From Odiellus spinosus (lineage: Eukaryota > Arthropoda > Arachnida > Opiliones > Phalangiidae), in the NCBI GenBank assembly GCA_963920705.1, contig OY987227.1, positions 9,155,602 to 9,219,601 on the forward strand: a stretch of DNA of 64,000 nt. The letters are read 5' to 3'. How positions within the stretch are numbered: the stretch's first letter is position 1; each line of letters opens with the position of its first letter. Below, in pieces: positions 41,701-51,792 of the stretch. A program made the translations under genes and the position numbers. The notes under the pieces are model-generated. The model searched no databases, was not told the origin of the DNA, and saw nothing but the letters and a program-made list of their open reading frames with translations.

Positions 41701-43321
41701 TGGTTAGGGATAATCTGGAAAAATTCTGGATTTTCTAACGAAAAATTTCGTACGAACCATGCCATAATATATCATAATTGTTTTTTCTCCTTACGAAGAA
41801 TGCGTATAATTAATATGGTTTAGGCCGTTTAGTTTAAGCTAGGTGTAATATAAAATTATAAATCATCTGATCGCTTTCCACCTTTTTTCAAGGACTCTTT
41901 ACGCTTTTAAAGAGTTTAGGTTAAAATAGGCATAGATTAAAATTTAAAGGGAGAGCATCACACGTGTAAAATCATCAATTTTTTTAATCATTATACAAAG
42001 AAATTGGCGACGTTTGTAGTATATGTTCAGTCTACTTAATCCACGATTTAAAAATCCACTTTCTAAACATTTCGGCGCCAAAACATACGAAATATTCAGA
42101 TCATATCCTTTTTAAGTCTAATCTAAGAAGTTAATAACAAAACCCTCTGCGATTAGTCAGGGGTAAAATTATCATTATCTCTTTAAAAATTAACGCGACT
42201 ATATGTGACCTTCATGGTATTTAAAATATCTTGTAAAATAAATTTGGCTAGAAAAGCTCCTTCACTCTCTCCGCGTCTTAACAGTACTTAGATAGCAATT
42301 TAGATAGCTGGCTATCTTATATTAGTCATTTTGTATTTTTTTTTTAGTTCAAACCTATGAAACGTCAATGAAATATTTCTCGTAAACAGAAATCAAAACT
42401 AGAGAATTTTAACCCAATATTGAGCTAACACTCCTGATCATACAAGCCCCCCCCCCCCCCCCCGAGGGGTGGTTACACTACGGTATCCACATGTACCAAG
42501 AATCCATTCAGGTTCCATAAGAATATGGGAGCGTAGCTTTAGCCTCTGGTACCATCCTCCCAAACTTTGTAACAAAAGTTCGTCTGCAATTTTCGCAACA
42601 TTTGTACGCTCCATTTTTATTACCCAAAATATTATGTCAAGGTCGTTAGTGGCGCGGGTTAATAATATAATGTCAGGAGCGATTTACTTGAAAAATCGAT
42701 TCAAAGCAGACGAACTTTTGCTACAAAGTTTGGGAGGATGGTTATTGAATCGCGGCCCTCCCATATTCTTATGGAGCCTGAATGGATTCTTGCATGTACC
42801 CAAAGGGTATGCCTTACGTTTCGCTGTCTACCCTCCCCTCCTCCCTAACTGACTAGTGGCGTTTTGGCAGGGTTTGTTTGCAAAACAATAAACCTCTTAC
42901 GTTTAATTTGACTCCCTCTAAAGGGGGAGGCAGCCACATAATCAGACAAGCAAAGAGGGATGAAACATCGCCGTCACTGCGCATTAGCTCTACATCCCCC
43001 TTTAAAAGTCTGATTCAGTGGGTAGTCTACCCCCTTCGGATGGGGTCAAAATAAACGCAGGAGGTGAATTCTTTCATCTGGTTATTGTCCCTCCGTCTGG
43101 GAGCGTTCTATAGTTCCCAGATGGGGAAATGAGATTAGTGACGTGGTAAACGCCATTATTCTATTGTTTTCGAAAGATATTTGTGTTTTCAGAAAAGGGG
43201 TGTGACAATTTTTAGATCACGGGGAAATGTTGCTATCAAACGCGTGCCTAATTTGTAGGTTTACTAATTTTAAATAGTTCATCTTATAAAGTAAAAGGCT
43301 TTGAACATCTTATTGAAATGT
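38784..43321. other. Gene-free stretch upstream of REXO2
   Basis: Beyond the open extension of REXO2 (to 39125) nothing coding is convincing. Contents are AT-rich sequence, a 'tcgtacgaacc/tttgtacagaacctgg' repeat piece at about 41515-41765, a decayed AGGGAGAGC end near 41947, a C run of about 17 (42448-42464) and a palindromic element at 42485-42815. Confidence 0.5.
42485..42815. mobile_element. Palindromic element with AGAATCCATTCAGG arms
   Basis: The left arm 'caagaatccattcaggttcc' (from 42497) and 'ataagaatatggga' return in reverse complement at about 42760-42805. Inner arms 'accatcctcccaaactttgt' (42551) and 'gttcgtctgc' also recur inverted near 42705-42745. The arms cover most of the 330 bp. 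A related 'gtctgctgcattgttttg...ccaaaactttgtaa' segment lies at about 36355-36405. Non-coding. Confidence 0.7.
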
Positions 43322-43723
43322 CAGGGTTGCCACAGGTCAGGGAAAACTGGGAAAGGTCAAGGAATTTGAATATAACCTAAAAAGTCAGGGAAAACTGGGT
43401 CAGGGAATTTGAAAATAACCTAAAAAATCAGGGAATTTGAAAATAACCTAAAAAGTCAGGGAATTTGAAATGAACCAAAAAAGGTCGGGGGATTTTAAGA
43501 TCTTTCTTGAAGCCAGGAAATTACAATCATTATCCGCGGAAAAGATACGAAGCTGACCGTGTCAGTTGTATAGATTAGAACGAAGATACGCGTGCAAAAA
43601 GTTTGGCGAACGCGATTATATAAAAAATAAAAGCTTAAAAATTGTGTAGTATTAGCTGAAAGGGTCAGGGAAAAACCTGGAAAAGTCAGGAAATTTGAAT
43701 CTTAAAACACTGTGGCAACCCTG
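43322..43723. mobile_element. Family G element, copy 1 (5-bp TSD AATGT)
   Basis: It starts CAGGGTTGCCACAGG and ends CTGTGGCAACCCTG. AATGT flanks it at 43317-43321 and 43724-43728. The interior is built from variations of 'gtcagggaatttgaa', giving a low-complexity, internally repetitive body. Copy 2 lies 113 bp downstream, and decayed pieces lie near 47272-47455 and 59685-59770. Confidence 0.85.
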
Positions 43724-43836
43724 AATGTACTTGCTTTGTCGTCACGAAATCACGTGACTCGAGATTATCTCCAATATTGTCATCTTGATGTTAAAGAAGA
43801 TATTTTTATCGCGCGAAACGAAAAAATATCTTTTAA

Positions 43837-44176
43837 CAGGGTTGCCACAGGTCAGGGAAAACAGGGAAAAGTCAGGGAATTTGAAAATGAACCAAAAAGG
43901 TCAGGGAAAAGTCAGGGAATTTGAAAATGAACCAAAAAGGTCAGGGAAAAGTCAGGGAATTTAAAGATCTGTCAAGAAGCCAGGATATTACAATCATTAT
44001 CTTGATTTGAAGCAAAGGCTTTAAACAACCTAAATGATTACCATGTTATTTAAAATATTTATTTTTAAGTAATATAAAAGATAAAAGGTTAAAAATTGGG
44101 TAGTGTTAGCTCAAACGGTCAGGGAAAACCTGGAAAAGTCAGGGAATTTGAATCTGATAAAAATGTGGCAACCCTG
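43837..44176. mobile_element. Family G element, copy 2 (5-bp TSD TTTAA)
   Basis: Same termini as copy 1 (CAGGGTTGCCACAGG on the left, TGTGGCAACCCTG on the right), with TTTAA at 43832-43836 and 44177-44181. It is internally repetitive with three 'gtcagggaaaagtcagggaa' blocks at the left. The two copies are about 84% of each other's length and differ in the number of internal blocks. Confidence 0.85.
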
Positions 44177-44650
44177 TTTAATCTCAAAATCTTTTTTTTT
44201 TTTTTCTTATCAGTTATGTTTTTCTTTAAAGGAATGGTGCGGTGTCAAAATATTTTTGCTGCAAACCCTTTAGTTAAACTCAAAACCAATTTTTCAAGTG
44301 TTAAAAAAATTTAAAATTAAGTATATTTTTAAATAAACAATTAAAACAAATTACATTGAGGGCACATAGGCGCCCGTATGAAGCTTTCCTGTAAAGCAAG
44401 AGCGCATTCGATACGTCACTTCAAGGTTTTTATTTCGGCAATAATCTGATTGGCCAAAGTAACTTGGCTCAGCTTTTACTCAATGGTAAAGTTGACTACT
44501 ACGCGCTTGAACGTTAAATCGACGACAGGTTATAACGGCAGTGCTCGCCAGTCTAACGAACGGGACGCCGACTGAAGGAGCATCTAACCCCGGTAAGCTG
44601 TAGCCTAGGCCTAACTCCGTCGGCGATTCGGACTCTCGGAGAGTATCGTC

Positions 44651-44797
44651 ATGCCGCGAATAGATCCGTTTGAAGTTGAACCAGTGTACACGGAAGAAGA
44701 ACTTTTAATTAGAGATAGACTACAGGAAGAGCGGAATAATAATGACGGTATCGAAAATTTAATTGACATAGACCAGATGAAAGAAAATTGCACCTGA
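44651..44797 (+). pseudogene. Short ORF resembling the N-terminus of P2X7-intracellular-like proteins
   Basis: A 48-codon frame starts at an ATG and reads MPRIDPFEVEPVYTEEELL, ending ...KENCT before TGA. The 'PF-x-EPVYTEEE' opening and a Cys-containing end recall the zinc-binding family related to the P2X7 intracellular domain, often carried by transposon-like genes. Recognition is weak. The frame stops exactly where it meets the antisense THAP-type exon, so it looks truncated. Confidence 0.25.
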
Positions 44798-44985
44798 CAA
44801 ACTCTGTAATCCAACTTCTTCGTAGGCAAAGGCTTAGTATAATACGCGGCTTTCACTGTTTCTTTAGCATATTTTAGCCATTTTGACGCGAGTTCGGGGT
44901 ACTTTAAATGATCAGGAACCGTATAAAAACTTAGTCCAAACCGAGAACTAAAATTTTTGCATTCTTTTATAATACAACTTGGCAT
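44794..44985 (-). CDS. THAP-type zinc finger, first exon only (partial)
   Basis: A 64-residue N-terminus, MPSCIIKECKN...FYTVPDH...SKWLKY...VCQ, ends at an in-frame CAG|GTG donor (44794/44793). C-x4-C, Pro, Trp and a late Cys fit the C2CH THAP DNA-binding domain. The expected His-Phe would be the first residues of the next exon, which I did not find. THAP domains belong to host transcription factors and P-element-like transposases. Either a gene remnant or the start of a gene with distant exons at lower coordinates. Confidence 0.5.
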
Positions 44986-44997
44986 TTTGAACTTTCT

Positions 44998-46140
44998 TTA
45001 AAACAACACCGATTAAAAAACGAAGGATTCTAGACTTTACTGTCTCAGACTCTCTCCCCTCGGAGTCTCATTTCATTGGTTTATAAGTTATTTCTATTGG
45101 CCTATCAGATTGCTAGCCTGGCCAAGCACGACAGAGAAGTTTAGAATTAGGGGCAAAAGGGCCACGTCAATACTAAATTTATTTTTAACTATAAAATTAT
45201 TATTATTATTAAAAATTAATTTTGAGTTATAAATTTCTGTTGCCAAGAGTGCTATTGACCCTTAGAGGCAAAAAAACTCTATGGGTGAACCATTCCTTTA
45301 AAAACTTAAAATACCAGCTATTATCAAATTGAGGTTTCTTTTGGTAATAACAATCAATATTGCGCCTTGTTTGCGAATATTAAAAAAAACCCGATATGAA
45401 ATCATGAATAGCAATAATCACGAAGGAAGTTTTTACGTAATTTTAGGCTTAAGAGTAGGAAACGCTCATTTAAACCAATGAGAAAAAAGTCATAACTAGA
45501 AATTCTTTAGAAATGATTTCGGAAAGGTAGATTTTTTTTTTTTTTTTCATACTAGCAAAGATGGTTCCAGGCTTATAAAAAAAGAGGGCTGAAATGAGGT
45601 CATTTTATTATCACGATAAAAAAATAGCTAGTTTTCTCGTTTTCCCCATTTCTTTGAACATTGCGAACGTAAGACTGAACAAAAGACTCCGCAAAGCATC
45701 TAGTGGTAATATATTAAGCCTAACGTATATTTTTCCCATAAACCTAAATCGTTGCTTAAATTAGTTAACCCTTTTATTTAATTACGAATTGTTTTGAAAA
45801 TTATATTTGATTCGGATAACAACTGTTCCAGGCGTCAGATACACGTGACATTAAAAATTTCTAGTATGTGATATAGCAAGTGAATTTTTGTTAAAATAAG
45901 ACATTTAGAGTAATTATAATGCTACTTTGGTTCTCAACATATTATAATTTTTTTACTCTAAGCAAGGTTTAGTGCCATTTTATATCTATCGTTTATCCAA
46001 TGTAAAGATAATTTGCTAAAAACGTAGGGTTAGGTCATTCCTCTTTCGCGAGTTAATTAAATTAAATCTAATGAAACAATTTTGTAATTAAAGCTACGTG
46101 TAATTAATAATAACCATTATTTTTCTTTTTTCTTACTCAG
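44998..46140. other. Gene-free spacer before the SAM-like gene
   Basis: About 1.1 kb of AT-rich sequence with a poly-T run near 45532-45548. A polypyrimidine tract and TTACTCAG acceptor lie immediately before 46141. No gene recognised. Confidence 0.4.
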
Positions 46141-46224
46141 ATTATCGCGATGGATCGGGTGATCGAAAGCCAACTTTAATTAAAATCGAGCCAATAACCA
46201 TCTCGACGGGATATCTCGAGTCCA

Positions 46225-46665
46225 ATGAGCCAAAATAACCAAGGCGATGGTGGCGCCAGTTTACGTCGTTCGCGTCGCGAAGCGTTCATTACTCGTTCGG
46301 CGACGGTTCCCGTTGTCCCGGCACCCAGGGGTATCTCGTCGTTGGCCACCACGTCGACGTTACCGGCGACTGTGGGGGCCTTCGTGGCCGAAAGAGCCAG
46401 ATCCAACTTTTTGGCTTCTTCGACTTCTTCGAGCGGCGAAAGTACCAGCAGCGCGTGTAGCAGTAACAACAATAACAACAACAACTTTAACGTTGCTTCC
46501 GTCAACTGTTTGGCCGGAGTTGTCCCGTCCGATTTGCCATTCGAACGTTTTCGTGCTCTGACCGAAGAGGATCTCGTCAGAAACTACGGAGTCAAAAGCC
46601 CGGACATCAGGGCCAGGATTATGAGCTTGGTGCGAGTGGCCAGGAATCTAGATAAAGATTGTCAG
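46225..46665 (+). CDS. First coding exon of a SAM-like domain protein (3' partial)
   Basis: The exon appears to begin at 46141 after TTACTCAG with about 84 nt of leader. Coding runs from ATG 46225 to a GTAAGA donor at 46666, 147 residues in phase 0. The N-terminus is low complexity: Arg-rich start, Ser/Thr/Ala stretch and a run of seven Asn. The last 45 residues (FERFRALTEEDLVRNYGVKS, then DIRARIMSLVRVAR) resemble the C-terminal helices of a SAM domain. GC content is clearly higher than surroundings, supporting a real exon. No downstream exon was recognised. An antisense frame at 46176-46505 is a shadow. Confidence 0.6.
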
Positions 46666-48190
46666 GTAAGACGATACCAATTTTTTATAATATGTATTAA
46701 GCCGTCTTCACACTACAGGCTTTGAAACCGATTTGAACCGGTTTAGAAAGGTCAAATTATAAAATTTTTGGGTCACCCGTGTAGGTTTTTTTAGCAAGAA
46801 ACAAAATAAACATCTTAAATTAATCTTGATTATTCGAAACGGTTAAAAACGGTTGCAAAGTGTCAAGTGTGAACGAAACTTTGGTTTTAGAACAAATATC
46901 GATCAATTGTGGTTAATAAGAGGGGGTTCAATCTGATTCGTATATGTTTCCTTGACCCTGAAACTTTTCATCCAAATATAACTATTTTCGCAATTTCCAA
47001 TCGATATTGATAACTATTTGAAGGGACGTTGTCACCATTATTTAGCTTTTTCATGTACTATTACACTTCTTGGTTGACAAGAAAAGCTTTTATCAAATAC
47101 ATTTAGAAATCGGCTTCTCTGTTAATTGAATTTATCTTAAGCTTGATTCTTGACCAAAAATCTTGATTGAAAACGCGCATTTAGAATTTCTGGATTAAAT
47201 AGTTTCACCAAAAAAAAACCACCGTATCACGTGCCACGGTGGCAGAACTTCCTAGATTTATCGGTTTCAGGGTTGCCACGGATCAGGGAATATTGACATT
47301 GCGCCAAAAAGGTTATAGATTTTATTAATTGAGCCTAAGGTCAGTAAGAATATTTTACCACGAAACTTTTTATTCTTGTAAAACATGTTCTTGAAAATAT
47401 AGTTTAGTCATTTGGTCAGGGAATGGAAGCCTCGGGGAATTTGAAATGCCAAATTTTGTGGTTATAGCATTGTTTTCTCTGTAAGAGCCACGGAACTTTA
47501 GTGAGCATGTCTTACAACGTTTCAGTTTTAAAATCCTTAGAAGATGCCGATTTTATTTACTGTCGTGGTCGTGTTTTAAAGCATATTTTGTATCGTTTTT
47601 AACGATCTTTCCGGAAATACAACTCGAATTAAATTTATTGATTTAGAAATCCGTGTTAGCATCGCTTTAAAGTAACTTAAAACCGTCCTCGGCAAAAATC
47701 GGTATTTATTTTGATTTATTATGATCTCATCGTAAATTTCACGTCGAAAAATCTGATTGAAATTCAAACCCTATAACATAATTATCTTTGATGGCGTCTT
47801 GGGGTCGGTCCATAGATACATCCTTACACTCCTAACATTATAATATGCCACTATTACTGATATAACAACATATAGAATCTCTTAGAAATTCTTATGTCAC
47901 GTGCCTCTCTCTCTCTCTCTCTCTTGGGGAAAAAATGCTTAATTTTAAAAACCGAAGAAAAAAGTTAGGATTTCTAGTTTAACTGGTTGTTTCTATTCGA
48001 GGTATCAATGTCCCAACCCAACTTTTTAAATTCTACACCTATGATTCTGCCTTTTTTCTTAAAATTAAGGTAAGCTACTAAGAGAGATATATTTATACGA
48101 AGCCCCTTTGGCATTCCAAATATTTTAAAGTTACACGAGTTCCCTCATTCCTCCGCCTCTTGGTTTAAAGGGAAAGTGAAGCGTAAATAA
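46666..48190. other. Probable intron with decayed repeats and a (CT)n run
   Basis: Follows the SAM-like exon. It contains a family F-like piece (46705-46890, 'ttcacactacaggctttgaaaccg'), a decayed family G piece (47272-47455) and a CT microsatellite near 47905-47924. No coding sequence recognised. Confidence 0.45.
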
Positions 48191-48199
48191 TTTGGGTGG

Positions 48200-49705
48200 C
48201 CACATAAGCCGCGTTCATACTAGACCTTGAAATCGATTTAAACTGTTTCGGGAACCAGTTTCATACCGATTGGGTTTCAACAACCGAAAGGTGAAGCTAC
48301 AATAAATCGATTTATAAAGATAATACGTGAGCGCGTGACGCTTAAAACGATTCCTGGCGATTTAATATCGGTTTGATTTTACCGTTTCAAACCGATTAAG
48401 AAATACTGGTGTGACCGTAGGTATAATAATTTGAAATGGGATTATTGAGCTCATAAGTTTTTAAAAATACAAACTAGCCGTGTTCATACTATGATACTAG
48501 GCTTTGAAATCGATTCAAACCGTTTCTAAACGTTTCGCTAGGGTCGTGTGAACAGGAAACCGTCTTTTCTCGAATCAATTTGATTCGATTTCTCGAAACC
48601 GCTTCTGGAACCAGTTTCATACCGATTCGGTTTCAACAAGCGATAGATGAAGCTAGGATAAATCGATTTATAAAGATAATGTGTGAACACGTGAAGCTTA
48701 AAACGATTCCTGGCGATTTAAATATCGGTTTGATTTTACCGTTTCAAATCGATTAAGAAATGATAGTGTGACCGTAGCTCATGTGAGGCTTAAAGCGATT
48801 CATGGCGATATTCATATCGCTAGGAATCGTTTTAAGCGTCGTTTGTTCACACTTTATCTTTATAAATCGATTTATCGTAGCTTCATCTTTAGCTACGGTC
48901 ACACTAGCATTTTTTAATCGGTTTGAAACGATAAAATCAAACCGATACTCGTATCGGTAGGAATCGTTTTAACCGTCTTGTGTTCACACTTTATCTTTAT
49001 AAATCGATTTATCATAGCTTCATCTATCGGTTGTTGAAACTGAATCGGTATGAAACTGGTTATCGAAGCGGTTTCGAGAAATCGATTCAAATCGATTCGA
49101 GAAAAGACGGTTTATTGATCACACTACTCTAGCGAAACGTTTTGAAACGTTTTAAATCGATTCCAAGGCCTTCTAGCTACGGTCACCGCTTCGGGAAGCA
49201 GTTTCATACCGATTCGGTTTGGAGCAACCGACAGATGAAGCTACAATAAATCGATTTATATAGATAATGTGTGAACACATAGGGCTTAACACGATTCACG
49301 CGATTTGAATAACTTACCTTTTAAAATCGATTAAGAAATGCTAGTGTGACCGTAGCTATCGCGAGCTATTGTGACCTTAGCTTAAATTGGTACAAGCTCA
49401 ATTATCAAACATAAGCTACGGTCACACTAGTATTTCTTAATCGATTGGAAGCGGTTAAATCAAACCGATATTCAAATCGCAAGTAATCGTTTTAAGCGTC
49501 ACGTGTTCACGCATTATCCTCATAAATCGATTTATTGTAGCTTCATCTATCGGTTGTTGAAATAGAATCGTTATGAAACTGGTTCCCAAAGCAGTTTCCA
49601 GAAATTGAATGGAATTGATTCGGGAAAAGACGGTTTCCCGTTCACACGAATCCAGCGAAACGTTTTAAATCATTTCAAGGCCTAGTTTGACCGCAGCTAT
49701 AGTAT
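48200..49705. mobile_element. Cluster of at least five family F elements
   Basis: Copies in mixed orientation lie at about 48206-48425, 48475-48779, 48890-49190 (inverted), 49185-49365 and 49420-49705 (inverted). A partial copy occupies 48780-48890. Shared blocks are AGCTACGGTCACACTAG at one end, 'gaatcgttttaagcgtc', 'ataaatcgatttat' and 'gcgaaacgttt'. Each copy tends to pair with its neighbour. This is consistent with MITEs inserting into MITEs. Target duplications could not be fixed. Confidence 0.8.
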
Positions 49706-51365
49706 TATTAGGGTTTCTTGCATATGGAAATACCACAGACAATTCACTGGTAAAACCTAGAAAAATCGGGGAAATTGGTTTTTCAAATGAACACTGAAGG
49801 TACAAATGAACTTTATTAATTAACACTAAACACCCATTTAAAAATAAACAAACTTCAATTTTTTGCTAGAAAAAATAATTCCAACTCGTGAGACTAATCC
49901 TTTAAATAAATTAAAGATTTGACCCGACTACATCGCGAAAAACAGAGTAGAGGCACTAGTGTTATTTTTCAATTGACTTTAATTCAATCGCTGATAGAGG
50001 TTTGCTCGTACTTCATCCTTGTTTAATGAATCAACTCTCGTAAGAATTAACAAATAATTAACGCGCCTGCGCGAGATGCGTTATAAAAGGCTAGACCGAT
50101 CCTCTAGCCCTCTAGACGTGAATTTTTCATAGAGAAATAGGATATATAACCCATATTATTGCGATATTTTCTTTGCCCTCCCTCCCGCTTGGTACCAGAC
50201 ATTACGAAATATTATTGATTATAATATTTGGAATGATTTGCATAATAAGTATTATCGCTATCCTCGCAAACATTCGGTCGTATTTTTTTGAAACGGTCCA
50301 TAGAGTAAACTGTAAAATGGCTGCAAAGATCATTCGTACAAAAAGATTGCTGCAAATGGATTTAATCATTTTGTAAGTTTGAAAACTTGTTTTAAATGGG
50401 GTTCGAAAACTACCCATATAATTAAATTTTGAAAGGTTCAACTTAACTGAATTAATTTTTAAATTAACCCAGTATTTTTCTAATACTTAGTACTCTTACT
50501 AAACTTTATAATGTGAAGAGAAAATTTAAGTGATTTTTTTTTATCGATTCTTCTAAAATTAGTCAAAATTATAACTTTTTTGTATTATCTCAGGGTAGAT
50601 ATTATCTTTTTAACACCACATGCACCAGCCAATCAAAAAAGCGCGCTATACTTATTCATAGTTTAATATCGTAAAAATTCACTCTTGCTTTCTGAATTCA
50701 CCTTAGTTTTAATCTCGCCATTGTTCCTTGACGTTGAAGGCTGAAATAATATGATTGGCCGAATTTATACTTACATTCAAATATTACCAAACTTCAGAAA
50801 TTAATTTAAACACCAAAAACGTGTCTAAAAATTGTGAAAAAATTCTCTAATACATTTTATGGCACGGTGATTCTGAAATTAAATTCAAAAGCTGTTCCCT
50901 TTTTAGCTCCAAATTTCCCTTTAAAGCATATCTAAATTTTATGTATAAATTAACGTGTTGGATATGCCTTAGTAAAATTAGTAATTAGTCAGATTAAAAT
51001 ACTTATACATTTCTGGTTTAGAATATATTTAAATTGTAACCATCTTTTAGAATCTGTTTGAATTTGCATCGCGTTCGAAGGTACCCTTCCTGTCATATTT
51101 ACGATATATTTTCAAGAAAATATTCGGTAGTATTTGAAAGTCGAGAATGATCGCGACGAGGGATGCGCTAGATTCGGTTTTAATTTCTAATGATGGCGAA
51201 GGAACCTCTTAGTCAGCGTGACGAATGATAAAAATATGTTTTGACTGCTTTTAATTCGGTCTGAATGAATGTTTCATTGGTTTCGCTCGTGATTAAATTA
51301 ATGTTATAAACCGTCCTTGAGTCCTCGCTGCAATTCGAAAATTTCTTATCGTATCCCCGTATTAT
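49706..51365. other. Gene-free stretch
   Basis: AT-rich sequence without a convincing gene. The open frame at 50173-50376 has one hydrophobic segment but no splice context or recognisable family. It is overlapped by an antisense frame of similar length, so it is probably chance. Confidence 0.4.
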
Positions 51366-51369
51366 TTAA

Positions 51370-51788
51370 AGGGAGAATGCAGCCTAATAACAAGTGATTG
51401 TTTTATCGATTCCTTAGAGTTTAAATAGACCTAATCCACCAATAAAAAGTTTGCGAAACAAATATTAAACTATAAATAAATTTAAAACTTACCCAGAAAA
51501 TGGGCTTAGCGGGGTTCATGGAGATCCTGAATTGCCTCCGTGTAAGGTCTAGCGACCAATGAGCAAAGGCCCGTCTTTCACGAGACTAACAATCGCATTC
51601 GATTGGTCGCTAGACCTTATACGAGAGGAAATCAGGATCTCCGTGAACCCCGCTAAGCCTATTTTCCGCGTAAGTTTTAAATTTATTTCTAGTTTAATAT
51701 TTGTTTCGCAAACTTTTTATTGGTGGATTAGGTCTATTTAAACTCTAAGGAATCGATAAAAAATCACTTATTAGGTTGCATTCTCCAT
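51370..51788. mobile_element. Family D palindromic MITE, copy 3 (TTAA target)
   Basis: AGGGAGAATGCAGCC at the left and GGTTGCATTCTCCAT at the right are bracketed by TTAA (51366-51369, 51789-51792). The arms are complementary across most of 419 bp, with 'GGGCTTAGCGGGGTTCATGG' mirrored near 51640. It aligns to copy 1 (6097-6501) along its whole length. Confidence 0.92.
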
Positions 51789-51792
51789 TTAA

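Noticed and set aside
50173-50376. 67-residue frame with a hydrophobic segment
   Set aside because: Overlapped by an antisense frame of similar size, no splice signals, AT-rich composition gives such hydrophobic frames by chance.
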